NCBI GenBank assembly: GCA_050297015.1
Contig: JBNKRZ010000029.1
Span: 1-47,441, forward strand
Origin: JACKJA01 sp050297015
GTDB taxonomy: Bacteria > Pseudomonadota > Alphaproteobacteria > Micavibrionales > Micavibrionaceae
Length of the DNA: 47,441 bases
Direction: 5' to 3'
The position numbers and the translations under genes are program-made. The notes beneath the pieces are model-generated. The model did no database searches. It saw nothing but the letters and a program-made list of their open reading frames with translations, and was not told where the DNA came from. This document shows positions 25,213-34,352 of the stretch, one piece after another (within the stretch, counting starts at the first letter, position 1; every line of letters begins with the position of its first letter).

Positions 25213-25338
25213 ATGAAAGTAGCAAACTCGCTCAAAACATTGAAAAAACGGGATCGCAATTGTCAGGTTGTACGTCGTCGCGGCCGTGTTTATGTGATTA
25301 ACAAAACCAAAAAGCGCTTCAAAGCCCGTCAGGGATAA
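25213..25338 (+). CDS. rpmJ: 50S ribosomal protein L36
   Basis: A 41-aa ribosomal protein of the large subunit. The sequence starts MKVANSLKTLKKRDRNCQVV and ends KKRFKARQG, the usual alphaproteobacterial form. Only one Cys is present (C17), so it is the zinc-independent (C-minus) type. It stands alone as its own unit, with a good promoter upstream and a strong terminator downstream. It differs from textbook L36 at a few positions only (Ala for Arg at residue 4). Confidence 0.97.
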   Translation: MKVANSLKTLKKRDRNCQVVRRRGRVYVINKTKKRFKARQG

Positions 25339-25364
25339 TACGCTTTACACTGGCTTTTTACGAT

Positions 25365-25390
25365 AAGGCCCGCTTTCGCGCGGGCCTTTT
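25365..25390 (+). terminator. Rho-independent terminator of rpmJ
   Basis: AAGGCCCGC pairs with GCGGGCCTT around a short TTTCGC loop, followed by TT. Strong GC stem 27 bp after the rpmJ stop. Confidence 0.9.
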
Positions 25391-25497
25391 GTTGTGCGCT
25401 AATGTTAAATCAATTGCTGATAACCTGCTTTCCGCTCAAATAACTTGGTGCGCCGTGCTTTTTTGTCTGCTATAACCGCTATCGTTTCAATAGGTAT

Positions 25498-26556
25498 GTG
25501 AAGGCACGTAAAGGAATGTTTTCTAAACTTTTTGGCTTTATGTCGGCCGATATGGCCATTGATCTCGGCACGGCCAATACGCTGGTCTATGTGCGCGATC
25601 AGGGTATTGTGCTGAACGAACCCTCTGTGGTGGCTATTTCCCAGCATGCCGGGAAGAAACAGATTCTCGCCGTGGGGAACGAAGCTAAGCAAATGCTGGG
25701 TCGTACGCCGGGTAACATTGTTGCGATCCGCCCTTTGCGTGACGGGGTGATTGCCGACTTCGAAGTCACGGAAGCCATGATTAAGCACTTCATTCGCAAG
25801 GTGCATAACCGCCGCTCTTTTGTTTCTCCCAAGATGGTGATTTGCGTGCCGTCCGGCTCAACGGCGGTGGAGCAGCGCGCCATTATCGAATCGGCGGAAA
25901 GCGCCGGAGCATCGCAGGTGGGGCTGATCGAGGAGCCTATGGCTGCGGCGATTGGTGCCGGTCTTCCGGTAACAGAGCCGACAGGCTCTATGGTGGTTGA
26001 TATTGGCGGTGGCACGACCGAGGTCGCTGTGATTTCTCTGGGCGGGATTGTTTATGCGCGCTCTGTCCGGGTGGGCGGCGATAAAATGGATGAGGCGATT
26101 ATCGCCTACATTCGCCGGGTTCATAATCTGCTGATTGGGGAGAGTACAGCCGAGCGGATCAAGAAGGAAGTCGGGTCGGCCTGTATGCCGGCGGATGGCG
26201 AAGGGCGCCAGATGGAAATCAAGGGGCGTGACCTGATGAACGGTGTGCCCAAGGAAATCATTGTGACGGAGCGCCAGATTGCGGAGGCGCTGGCCGAGCC
26301 GGTCGGCCAGATTATCGAAGGTGTGAAGGTGGCTCTCGAACACACGCCGCCAGAGCTTTCTGCCGATATCGTTGATAAGGGGATCGTGATGACCGGGGGC
26401 GGCTCACTGCTTGCTAATCTCGATTACGTGCTGCGTCATGCGACGGGGCTGGCGGTGACGTTGGCTGATGACCCTTTATCCTGCGTGGCGCTGGGTACCG
26501 GGCATGCGCTGGAGGAAATGAAAACCCTCAAACGCGTCCTCATCGGCGGCTATTAA
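25498..26556 (+). CDS. mreB: Rod shape-determining actin homologue MreB
   Basis: MreB polymerises on the inner membrane and guides lateral wall synthesis. Up to 352 aa from the GTG at 25498; the ATG at 25516 (MFSKLFGF) gives the more usual N-terminus, 346 aa. Visible: phosphate loop 1 AIDLGTANTLVYV, the VVDIGGGTTEVAVISLGG phosphate 2 motif and the adenosine motif IVMTGGGSLLANLD. Length is normal. It heads mreB-mreC-mreD-mrdA-rodA, the full elongasome set, so the cell is expected to be rod-shaped. Confidence 0.98.
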   Translation: MKARKGMFSKLFGFMSADMAIDLGTANTLVYVRDQGIVLNEPSVVAISQHAGKKQILAVGNEAKQMLGRTPGNIVAIRPLRDGVIADFEVTEAMIKHFIRKVHNRRSFVSPKMVICVPSGSTAVEQRAIIESAESAGASQVGLIEEPMAAAIGAGLPVTEPTGSMVVDIGGGTTEVAVISLGGIVYARSVRVGGDKMDEAIIAYIRRVHNLLIGESTAERIKKEVGSACMPADGEGRQMEIKGRDLMNGVPKEIIVTERQIAEALAEPVGQIIEGVKVALEHTPPELSADIVDKGIVMTGGGSLLANLDYVLRHATGLAVTLADDPLSCVALGTGHALEEMKTLKRVLIGGY

Positions 26557-26623
26557 TTCTGTTCAAAACACTTTCTAACCGTTTGCAAAAACTGTTATTT
26601 CCGGTTACCCTTAAAAGAACAGT

Positions 26624-27526
26624 TTGTTTTTTTCTTCCAATGTATTGTTCAGGAACGTAAAAACTTTGAAGCTTCGCCGCCGTGCCAGAGGAATTTCCCG
26701 TGTCATGCCGCTTCATTTATGGGGCGGCTGGTTGCCTTCTTCTCTTTTGTCGTTATTGGCTTTGGGGCTGTTTTTATTTTCCTCTTTTTCCGGTATGCAT
26801 GCGGCGGCTTTGCGCGCGCAGGTTCTTGATGCGTTATCGCCGCTTTTGTACGTGATTGACGCCCCCTTTCGGCAGGCGGGTGTTTACGTCGGTTCCGTGA
26901 CCGGGTTGGCGGATTTGCAGGCGGAAAACGAGCGTTTGAGTGCGGAAAACAAACGCCTGCGTGAATGGTATCAGACAGCGCTGCTTTTACAGGCGCAGAA
27001 CGAAGAATTACAAAAGCTCTTTCACATTCAGCTAGAACCGCAAAACCAATTTATCACAGCCCGCGTGATTGCGGATTCCGGTAGCTCTTATGTGCAAAGT
27101 TTGTTGGTGCTGGCCGGCGCCGCGCAAGGCGTTGATAAAGGACAGGTTGCGCTGGGGGCTGACGGGGTTGTGGGGCGCGTGATTGAGGCGGGGGAGAAAG
27201 CCGCGCGTATTTTGCTTTTGACTGATATGAACTCTCGTATTCCGGTGACCGTTCAGGGAACAGGTGACCGCGCTGTTTTGGCCGGAAATAACGAAGCGCT
27301 TCCTGTTTTGATGCATTTGCCGCAAAATGCTGAGGTTAAGGAAGGCGCGCGGGTTGTTACATCGGGGCATGGGGGGCTGTTTCCGCCGGGGCTGCCGGTC
27401 GGTACGATCGTGCGGGATGCGGAAGGGGTTTGGTCTGTTGAGCCTTACGCAGATATTGAGCGGCTCGTTTACGTCCGGGTGGTCAACCGGAGCGCTACGC
27501 CTGGCCTGAAGGAAAGCGATTTTTAA
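26624..27526 (+). CDS. mreC: Rod shape-determining protein MreC
   Basis: MreC is the periplasmic scaffold of the elongasome, anchored by one N-terminal helix. Up to 300 aa: basic N-terminus with KLRRRARG, membrane helix (about 37-55, LLSLLALGLFLFSSFSG), a coiled coil (about 92-125, with LQAENERLSAENKRLREW) and two beta domains with the conserved GxxxG-like QGVDKGQVALGADGVVGRV and TSGHGGLFPPGLPVGTI. The start is uncertain: the first in-frame codon is TTG 26624, but ATG 26705 follows an AGAGGA site and would still leave the helix. An element of repeat family C follows before mreD. Confidence 0.93.
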   Translation: MFFSSNVLFRNVKTLKLRRRARGISRVMPLHLWGGWLPSSLLSLLALGLFLFSSFSGMHAAALRAQVLDALSPLLYVIDAPFRQAGVYVGSVTGLADLQAENERLSAENKRLREWYQTALLLQAQNEELQKLFHIQLEPQNQFITARVIADSGSSYVQSLLVLAGAAQGVDKGQVALGADGVVGRVIEAGEKAARILLLTDMNSRIPVTVQGTGDRAVLAGNNEALPVLMHLPQNAEVKEGARVVTSGHGGLFPPGLPVGTIVRDAEGVWSVEPYADIERLVYVRVVNRSATPGLKESDF

Positions 27527-27583
27527 AAGCACTGTTTTGCGGCTTCGGCTTGTGCTCTGTCTCAAAGCTCTTTATTTAATTCT

Positions 27584-27686
27584 ATAGTCGTTTAAGATTG
27601 TTTTCCGACAAGGCGGCTGGAGTGAAGCATAGTGATGCTATGTGAGTGACAGGCAACGATGTTGGAAACAAAAATTAAATGACTAT
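27584..27686 (+). repeat. Palindromic element family C, copy 2 (mreC-mreD gap)
   Basis: 103 bp with inverted ends ATAGTCGTTTAA and TTAAATGACTAT. The central hairpin GCATAG-TGATG-CTATG differs from the CGTAG/CTACG of the other copies by compensating changes. It ends 2 bp before the mreD ATG, so it occupies the normal ribosome-binding region of mreD. Confidence 0.9.
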
Positions 27687-27688
27687 AC

Positions 27689-28204
27689 ATGGAAACGACA
27701 GAGTCCTCCCCGATTAAAGTTATGATGTTGCTGCGGCTTTTGGTGCCGCAGGTTCTTCTGTTTTCCCTTTTGATTGTTAATATGCTGGCCTTGCCGTTTC
27801 CTTATGCCGGGACGGTAAACCCGTATTTTGTCTTGATGGCGGTGTATTACTGGGCGATTTACCGCCCGACGATGGTCTCTTCCCTCGTTTGTTTTGTTGC
27901 GGGGTTGCTGCTGGATATTTTATCGGGCGGCTTGTTGGGGATGAACGCTTTTATCCTGATCCTTTTTCAGTGGGTCGTCCGCAGCCAAAGGCGCTTTTTG
28001 ATGGGGCAGCCCTTTTTGGTGATGTGGTTTATTTTTTCTGTTGTTGTTTTGTCTGCTGCCCTTATGCAATGGGGGATGAGCGGCTTTTCCGCGATGCAGT
28101 GGGGCTCGCCGCTTTCGGCGCTGTTTAATGCGGTGGTCAGTTTCTTTTTGTTTCCGTTTGTCAGCTTGCTGTTGATCCTGACCCATCGTATTCTGCCCTC
28201 ATGA
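27689..28204 (+). CDS. mreD: Rod shape-determining protein MreD
   Basis: MreD is a small integral membrane partner of MreC. The 171 aa are mostly hydrophobic, with about five membrane helices, including VLLFSLLIVNMLALPF (18-33) and FLFPFVSLLLILTHRIL at the end. The YYWAIYRP segment near residue 52 and GLLLDILSGGLLGMNAF (72-88) match the family. The ATG lies 2 bp after a repeat element and lacks a clear ribosome site. The end overlaps the mrdA start by 4 bp. Confidence 0.93.
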   Translation: METTESSPIKVMMLLRLLVPQVLLFSLLIVNMLALPFPYAGTVNPYFVLMAVYYWAIYRPTMVSSLVCFVAGLLLDILSGGLLGMNAFILILFQWVVRSQRRFLMGQPFLVMWFIFSVVVLSAALMQWGMSGFSAMQWGSPLSALFNAVVSFFLFPFVSLLLILTHRILPS

Positions 28205-30153
28205 TTTCAAAACTTTCTAAAGACAGGCAGGACGAAGACCGCGGTAAAACATTTACCCGCCGCGCGGTGATTGTCGGCGCAGTGCAGGGGGGGCTGCTGA
28301 TGGTGCTGGCTGGGCGGCTGGCGTGGCTGCAAGTCGCGGAAGGGCAACGCTACAAAACGCTCTCCGATAAAAACCGGATTAATATCAAAATGATTACCCC
28401 GTCGCGGGGGCTGATTGTTGACCGTTCCGGGCTGCCGCTCGCGGAAAATGGACAGAACTTCCGGGTGTTGTTGGTGCAGGAACAAACCGAAGATCTGGAA
28501 ACGGCGTTATCACATTTGCAAAAGCTGCTTCCTTTGACACAGGACGACGTACGCCGGGTTTTGAAAACAGCCCGGAAAACGGCTAAATTTGTGCCTTTGG
28601 AGGTGAAAGATAATCTCGATTGGGAGGATGTTGCCCGGATCGAGGTGAATTTGCCCGACTTGCCGGGCTTGTCGATTGACGTGGGGGAAATCCGCCATTA
28701 CCCGCTGGGCGAGGCGACGGCTCACCTTGTCGGCTATGTCGGCGCGGTCAATAAGGCCGAGCTGGAGGAGGGGGAAAATGATCCGGCTTTGAGCTTGCCG
28801 GGCTTTCAGATCGGAAAAACCGGAATTGAGAAAAATTATGATAAAGCTTTGCGCGGGAGCGCCGGTACAGCCGAGGTAGAGGTCAACGTCGTCGGGCGTG
28901 AGGTGCGTGAATTGCGGCGCTATGGCGGGCATAGTGGCGATGCGGTACAGCTCTCGATTGATGCAGGTTTACAAAACTATGTACAGCAACGCCTTGGCGA
29001 GGAAAAAAGCGCGACGGCGGTTGTGATGGATACGATGACAGGGGCGGTCTATGCTTTGGTCTCTGCGCCGAGCTTTGATCCCAACCTGTTTACAAAGGGG
29101 ATATCGGCGGCGGATTGGGAAAAACTGCTCTCCGATCCGGGGCTGCCTCTTAATAACAAGGCTGTCGGCGGGCAATATCCGCCGGGTTCGACCTTTAAAA
29201 TGGTTACGGCTCTGGCCGCGCTGGAAGAGGGAAAGATCACGCGGAACAGCTCCGTTTTTTGTCCTGGTCATTACGATTTCGGCGGTAACCGGTTTCATTG
29301 CTGGAAATGGGGCGGGCACGGGCGTGTTGATTTGCTCGATGCGCTGGCGGAATCATGCGATACGTTCTTTTATAAAAAGGCAACGGATATCGGTATCGAT
29401 AAGCTCGCCGAATATGCCCGTAAGCTGGGGTTGGGAAGCAAGCTGGATTTTGATCTGGTGGAGGAACGGCCGGGCTTGATGCCGGATAAAAATTGGAAGA
29501 TGGGCCATTTCGGTGAGGTATGGCGGCCGGGTGAGACAATCGTGGCTTCCATCGGGCAGGGCTATATACAGGCCACGCCCTTGCAATTGGCGGTGATGAC
29601 GGCGCGGCTGGTCAATGGCGGGCATGCCGTGAAACCGTGGCTTACAGCTTATATCGGCGATCAAGCCGGGCGGGATGAAAGCTGGCCGTCACTGGGACTT
29701 AAGAAACATAATCTCGACCTGATTAAACGGGGGATGGAACGTGTGGTTAATCATGCCAAAGGGACGGCTCATGCGGCCCGCATTGCCGAGACCGGCTGGC
29801 AGATGGGTGGGAAGACAGGCACGGCACAGGTGCGCCGGATTACCATGAAAGAGCGTGCAGAGGGAATATTGAACAAGGATCTACCGTGGAAATACCGCCA
29901 CCATGCCCTGTTTGTGGGCTATGCGCCGATCAGCAAGCCGCGCTATGCTTGCGCGGTTGTTGTGGAGCACGGGGGCAGCGGTTCGGCGGCGGCGGCCCCC
30001 ATTGCGCGGGATATTCTGTTGATGGCGCAAAAGCGCGCTTTGGCGGAAATGCCTGTGAAACCCTATGGCCGGGAAGAAGAGAAAAAAGTGATGGCTGTGC
30101 CACCGAAAAAGCCGGAGCCTCCGCCTCCCTCCGTTAAACAGGAGAAACCATGA
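28201..30153 (+). CDS. mrdA: Penicillin-binding protein 2 (elongasome transpeptidase)
   Basis: PBP2 cross-links peptidoglycan during elongation and partners with RodA. The 650 aa have an N-terminal membrane helix (about 20-40), a dimerisation domain (about 55-220, with MITPSRGLIVDRSGLPLA), and the transpeptidase domain. Active-site motifs are STFK (S330, K333), SCD (385-387) and KTG (538-540). A Pro/Lys-rich tail (PPKKPEPPPPSVKQEKP) extends beyond the domain. Start and stop overlap mreD and rodA by 4 bp each (ATGA), so the three are translationally coupled. Confidence 0.98.
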   Translation: MISKLSKDRQDEDRGKTFTRRAVIVGAVQGGLLMVLAGRLAWLQVAEGQRYKTLSDKNRINIKMITPSRGLIVDRSGLPLAENGQNFRVLLVQEQTEDLETALSHLQKLLPLTQDDVRRVLKTARKTAKFVPLEVKDNLDWEDVARIEVNLPDLPGLSIDVGEIRHYPLGEATAHLVGYVGAVNKAELEEGENDPALSLPGFQIGKTGIEKNYDKALRGSAGTAEVEVNVVGREVRELRRYGGHSGDAVQLSIDAGLQNYVQQRLGEEKSATAVVMDTMTGAVYALVSAPSFDPNLFTKGISAADWEKLLSDPGLPLNNKAVGGQYPPGSTFKMVTALAALEEGKITRNSSVFCPGHYDFGGNRFHCWKWGGHGRVDLLDALAESCDTFFYKKATDIGIDKLAEYARKLGLGSKLDFDLVEERPGLMPDKNWKMGHFGEVWRPGETIVASIGQGYIQATPLQLAVMTARLVNGGHAVKPWLTAYIGDQAGRDESWPSLGLKKHNLDLIKRGMERVVNHAKGTAHAARIAETGWQMGGKTGTAQVRRITMKERAEGILNKDLPWKYRHHALFVGYAPISKPRYACAVVVEHGGSGSAAAAPIARDILLMAQKRALAEMPVKPYGREEEKKVMAVPPKKPEPPPPSVKQEKP

Positions 30154-31280
30154 GCCGTTCCATTGAAATCCATACAGAACAGAGCTTGTTGCAGAAAATC
30201 ATCCACCTGAATTGGGGGCTGGTGATTTTGGTGACGATGGTAGCCGGGCTTGGTTTGACGGCGCTTTACTCAGCGGCGGGCGGTGCGATGGATCCATGGG
30301 CCTCGCGGCAGGCTATGCGCTTTGTCGTTGGGCTGGCCGGGATGTTTGTTGTGGCGCTGATTGATGTGCGCTGGTGGTTCAAGCTGGCGTGGCCGATTTA
30401 TTTTCTGGGCTTGGCGATGTTGCTGGCGGTGGAGATTATGGGCCATATTGGTATGGGTGCGCAGCGCTGGATTAATCTGGGTTTTATCCAACTCCAGCCG
30501 TCGGAGCTGATGAAGATCGCCGTCGTGATGGTGTTGGCGCGCTATTTCCACAGCCGCAGCGCCGAGGATATGCGTCATTTGACAACATTGGTGATTCCGG
30601 CGCTGGTTATTTTTGCACCGGTGGGGCTAGTGTTGCTCCAGCCTGATTTGGGGACATCGCTGATGATTGTTATGGCTGGGGTGGCTGTGACCTTTACGGC
30701 GGGCGCGCCATGGTGGTTGTTCGCCGGAGGAATCGTGGCTAGCGTAGCATCGATACCTGTGGCGTGGATGTTTATGCACGACTATCAAAAACAGAGAGTT
30801 TTGACCTTTCTGCACCCGGAAAGCGATCCGCTGGGCGCGGGCTATCACATAACCCAGTCAAAGATTGCTATCGGTTCTGGCGGAATCGAGGGGAAAGGCT
30901 TTCTGGGCGGCTCGCAAAGCCACCTGAACTTCCTGCCGGAAAAGCAAACAGACTTTATCTTTACCCTGTGGGTGGAGGAATGGGGCTTGCTCGGCGGGGT
31001 GTTTTTACTCGCGCTGATGGGGGCGATTTTCCTTTATTGTGCGTGGATAGCCTTTCGTTGCCGCCATATGTTTGGGCGTCTGATGGCTTTTGGCTTGATG
31101 GTCAATTTTTCGCTTTATGTGTTTATCAATATCGCGATGGTGATGGGGCTGATTCCGGTTGTGGGTGCGCCGCTTCCTATGATTTCCTACGGCGGTACGT
31201 CGATGCTGGCGGCGCTGGCGGGGTTCGGTCTGATTATGAGCTGCGGTATTCACCGCGAGGCGAAGCTTGTCAGAATGTGA
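30150..31280 (+). CDS. rodA: Peptidoglycan polymerase RodA (SEDS family)
   Basis: RodA is the membrane glycosyltransferase that polymerises lipid II with PBP2. The 376 aa have about ten hydrophobic helices. Family motifs are visible: GAQRWINLGFIQLQPSELMK (near residue 108), VLLQPDLGTSLMIVMAG, LPEKQTDFIFTLWVEEWGLLG and VGAPLPMISYGGTSMLAALAG. The conserved catalytic Asp lies in EKQTDFIF-type context. The gene is last in the operon; a palindrome follows at 31286. Confidence 0.98.
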   Translation: MSRSIEIHTEQSLLQKIIHLNWGLVILVTMVAGLGLTALYSAAGGAMDPWASRQAMRFVVGLAGMFVVALIDVRWWFKLAWPIYFLGLAMLLAVEIMGHIGMGAQRWINLGFIQLQPSELMKIAVVMVLARYFHSRSAEDMRHLTTLVIPALVIFAPVGLVLLQPDLGTSLMIVMAGVAVTFTAGAPWWLFAGGIVASVASIPVAWMFMHDYQKQRVLTFLHPESDPLGAGYHITQSKIAIGSGGIEGKGFLGGSQSHLNFLPEKQTDFIFTLWVEEWGLLGGVFLLALMGAIFLYCAWIAFRCRHMFGRLMAFGLMVNFSLYVFINIAMVMGLIPVVGAPLPMISYGGTSMLAALAGFGLIMSCGIHREAKLVRM

Positions 31281-31285
31281 CGCTT

Positions 31286-31374
31286 GCAGCGTTTCACTGT
31301 GGGCGTCGTTAAATTTCGCTTCACGTAGGTTAACTACGCATCGCCTTATTTGCCTAGCCACAGAAAAACGCTGC
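31286..31374. repeat. Palindrome D between rodA and grxD
   Basis: GCAGCGTTT and AAACGCTGC are perfect inverted ends, with CTGTGG/CCACAG inside. The centre CACGTAGGTTAACTACG is the same hairpin core as in family C, but the outer arms differ. It lies between the ends of two convergent transcripts and may act as a terminator. Confidence 0.8.
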
Positions 31375-31431
31375 TGTGCTTTTCATTGAAAGAGTTAGAG
31401 ATAAAGTTTGATGAAAATTTTGGTTAATTGT

Positions 31432-31770
31432 TTACGCTGCTGCGCTCATCGGGATGTTATGGTTTTCAATCAGGGCATGAAGTTCCCCGGTTTCATACAT
31501 CTCACGGATGATATCACAGCCACCGATAAACTGCCCTTTGATATAAAGTTGGGGAATACTTGGCCAACTGGAAAAATCCTTGAGGCCTTTGCGTAAGACG
31601 CTGTCTTCCAGAACATTGATATCTTTGAACGGCACGCCCAGTTGTGAGAGAATTTGTACGATAGCGGCAGAAAATCCACACATGGGGAAGGGCGCTGTGC
31701 CCTTCATGTACAGGACGATATCACTGGATTCTATTTCTCGCCGGATATGGTCAAAAATCACGTTTTCCAC
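31432..31770 (-). CDS. grxD: Monothiol glutaredoxin, Grx4 type
   Basis: A 112-aa CGFS-type glutaredoxin that carries [2Fe-2S] clusters, usually in complex with BolA. The active site is CGFS at 31-34 within TAPFPMCGFSAAIVQIL; the glutathione-binding WPSIPQLYIKGQFIGGCDII segment is complete. Length is normal. It lies 90 bp downstream of bolA, giving the classic BolA-Grx4 pair used for iron sensing and cluster delivery. The purL-bolA-grxD order is common in alphaproteobacteria. Confidence 0.97.
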   Translation of the reverse strand: MENVIFDHIRREIESSDIVLYMKGTAPFPMCGFSAAIVQILSQLGVPFKDINVLEDSVLRKGLKDFSSWPSIPQLYIKGQFIGGCDIIREMYETGELHALIENHNIPMSAAA

Positions 31771-31860
31771 TTTGACGCCCCCCTTATTATTACGAACCCC
31801 TTATATTAGGAAACATAGGTAATATAGCCAAAAGGTTAGTATATGTCAAAGATTTATGCG

Positions 31861-32094
31861 TTATGTTGCGGCGCATGTACGTAACGACAGGGTTTGTAAT
31901 TCTTCATCCGTCAGTTTTCCGAGTGCTTCATAAATCATCCGGTGTTGTTGAAGGCGGGGCTGGCCGTTAAAGGCGGCGGAGGTAACCGTTACCGCAAAAT
32001 GACCGCCATCGCCGCGCATGTCTTCTATGATGATTGACGCATCGGGCAGGGCTTCCCGGACACGTTCGTCAATCATTTCAGCGGTTAAGGGCAT
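31861..32094 (-). CDS. bolA: BolA family protein
   Basis: A 77-aa BolA-type protein, partner of the CGFS glutaredoxin. I chose the ATG at 32094, which gives MPLTAEMIDERVREALPDA and starts 8 bp after the purL stop; a longer frame runs into purL. Conserved elements are the DMRGDGGHFAVTVTSAAFNG region, with its His as cluster ligand, and RLQQHRMIYEALGKL. It belongs to the short BolA class (BolA2/YrbA-like). Ribosome site is weak (GGAAAG within the end of purL). Confidence 0.94.
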   Translation of the reverse strand: MPLTAEMIDERVREALPDASIIIEDMRGDGGHFAVTVTSAAFNGQPRLQQHRMIYEALGKLTDEELQTLSLRTCAAT

Positions 32095-32102
32095 AGGGAT
32101 TA

Positions 32103-34352
32103 TTACTTTCCGGCCATATAGCCTTTTAACCACGCTTTGTTCAGGGCATTGAGGTCCGCAACGGGTAGAGCTTCTCCGGCGAGGGCTAGTGTATCACCGC
32201 CCGTGATGCCGAGGACCATAAGTGATACGCCCGCGTCTTTCGCTCTTTGCATGATCGTAGCGGAGTCGTTTGTCGTCAGGGCATAGCGGGCTTGGTCCTC
32301 ACCGAACCAAAAGCCGGCGTCACCGTTGGCGTTTATTTCTGCGCCGATTCTTGAAGCCATTGCCATCTCTGCCAGTGCTACGGCTAGCCCGCCGTCGGAC
32401 AGGTCGTGGCAAGCTGTGACAAGGCCGTCGGCAATCAAGCTGCGGATGAATTCACCGTGGCGTTTTTCGGCGTCCAGATCGACGGGCGGCGGGGTGCCGT
32501 CTTCGCAGCCATGCACTTCACGGATGTAGAGCGACTGGCCGAGATGGCCCTTTGTTTCTCCGATCAGAAGGATCGTCTCCTCTTCGCCTTGGAAGGAAAG
32601 GGGGGCAGCCTGGCGCGCATCATCAATCAGGCCGACGCCGCCAATGACGGGGGTCGGGTTGATGGCTTCGCCGCTGGTCTCGTTATAGAGTGATACGTTT
32701 CCGGAAATAACGGGGTAGTCCAGTGCTTTACACGCTTCGCCTAATCCTTCGATGCAGCCGACGAATTGCGCCATGATGACGGGCTTTTCGGGATTGCCGA
32801 AGTTGAGATTATTGGTGACGGCCAATGGCTTGGCGCCCGTTGCGCAGATGTTACGGTAGCTTTCGGCAACGGCCTGCTTGCCGCCTTCGAACGGATCGGC
32901 TTTGCAGTAGCGCGGGGTACAGTCGGAGGTAATAGCCAGTGCTTTGTCGTGCCCTTCGATGCGCACAATTGCGGCGTCGCCCGTGTGCCCGGCTTGTGTA
33001 TCCTGAATGCCGGGGGAGAACACCGTCTCACCCATCACGAGGCTGTCGTACTGTTCCCATATCCAGCGTTTATCGGCAATGTTCGGGCAGGATATCAGCG
33101 TTTCCAGCGCTTCCTTCATGCCGCCAGCGGGCAGGGGGTAAGAGCCGTTATCAATAGCTTTGGCCAGCTTGTATTCACCTTGCGGGCGGTCGTATTCGGG
33201 CGCTTCATCGACCAGCGGCGGCACGGGGATATCGCACCATGTCTTCCCATACATGGTGAGCTTCAATGTGCGTTCCTTGGTCGTGCGGCCTATGACGGCG
33301 AAATCCAGATCCCATTTTTCAAAAATAGCTTGCGCGATGTGCTCCTTGCCCGGATGCAAAACCATCAGCATCCGCTCTTGCGATTCTGAGAGCATTAGCT
33401 CATACGGCGTCATGTGTGTTTCGCGTTGCGGCACTTTGTCGAGGTCCATCTCAACGCCGATCTGGCCCTTATCAGCGATTTCCACGCCGGAGGAGGTCAG
33501 CCCCGCCGCGCCCATATCCTGAATGGAGACAATCGCATCCGTTTGCATCAGCTCAAGGCAGGCTTCAAGCAGCAGTTTTTCGGTGAACGGGTCTCCCACT
33601 TGCACGGTCGGGCGGTTACCTTCCTTGCCGTCTTCGAATTCGGCCGAGGCCATCGTTGCGCCGTGGATGCCGTCGCGCCCCGTTTTGGATCCTACATAGA
33701 CAACCGGCTGGTCGATCCCGGCGCCGCGGGAATAGTGGATTTTATCCTGATCGGCTAAGCCTACCGTCATGGCGTTGACAAGGATATTGCCGTTATAGCT
33801 TTCGTGGAATTCGGTTTCCCCGGCGACCGTGGGTACGCCCATACAGTTACCGTAACCCGCGATCCCGGCTACAACGCCATCGACGAGGTGGCGCGTTTTC
33901 GGGTGGTTGGGAGAACCAAAGCGCAAGGCATTCACATTGGCAATCGGCCGCGCGCCCATGGTGAACACGTCGCGCATAATGCCGCCTACGCCCGTTGCCG
34001 CGCCTTGGTAAGGCTCAATGTAGGAGGGGTGATTGTGCGATTCCATTTTGAAAATGGCGGCTTGATTATCGCCGATATCAATGACCCCCGCATTCTCGCC
34101 CGGCCCTTGAATGACCCACGGCGCTTCCGTCGGGAGTTTTTTCAGATGCAAGCGGGAGGATTTGTAAGAGCAATGCTCCGACCACATGACCGAGAAAATC
34201 CCGAGTTCCGTATAGGTCGGTTGACGCCCGACGATGTTTAACATGCGCTCATACTCATCCGGGGCGAGGCCATGCTCAGCCGCTAGCTCCGGCGTGACTT
34301 CGGGTTCGTTAAAAACGGGGGCGGTATCGGTTTGTTTTAAAGCGGAGGTCAT
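32103..34352 (-). CDS. purL: Phosphoribosylformylglycinamidine synthase subunit II
   Basis: PurL converts FGAR to FGAM in purine synthesis and is the small, three-subunit type that needs PurQ and PurS, both present here. The 749 aa include GPGENAGVIDIGDNQAAIFK, MESHNHPSYIEPYQGAATGV with its active-site His, and HDLSDGGLAVALAEMAMA near the C-terminus. I start at ATG 34352 because AAAGGAAAC precedes it and it overlaps the GNAT stop (ATGA). Length is normal for this class (about 740). Confidence 0.98.
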   Translation of the reverse strand: MTSALKQTDTAPVFNEPEVTPELAAEHGLAPDEYERMLNIVGRQPTYTELGIFSVMWSEHCSYKSSRLHLKKLPTEAPWVIQGPGENAGVIDIGDNQAAIFKMESHNHPSYIEPYQGAATGVGGIMRDVFTMGARPIANVNALRFGSPNHPKTRHLVDGVVAGIAGYGNCMGVPTVAGETEFHESYNGNILVNAMTVGLADQDKIHYSRGAGIDQPVVYVGSKTGRDGIHGATMASAEFEDGKEGNRPTVQVGDPFTEKLLLEACLELMQTDAIVSIQDMGAAGLTSSGVEIADKGQIGVEMDLDKVPQRETHMTPYELMLSESQERMLMVLHPGKEHIAQAIFEKWDLDFAVIGRTTKERTLKLTMYGKTWCDIPVPPLVDEAPEYDRPQGEYKLAKAIDNGSYPLPAGGMKEALETLISCPNIADKRWIWEQYDSLVMGETVFSPGIQDTQAGHTGDAAIVRIEGHDKALAITSDCTPRYCKADPFEGGKQAVAESYRNICATGAKPLAVTNNLNFGNPEKPVIMAQFVGCIEGLGEACKALDYPVISGNVSLYNETSGEAINPTPVIGGVGLIDDARQAAPLSFQGEEETILLIGETKGHLGQSLYIREVHGCEDGTPPPVDLDAEKRHGEFIRSLIADGLVTACHDLSDGGLAVALAEMAMASRIGAEINANGDAGFWFGEDQARYALTTNDSATIMQRAKDAGVSLMVLGITGGDTLALAGEALPVADLNALNKAWLKGYMAGK

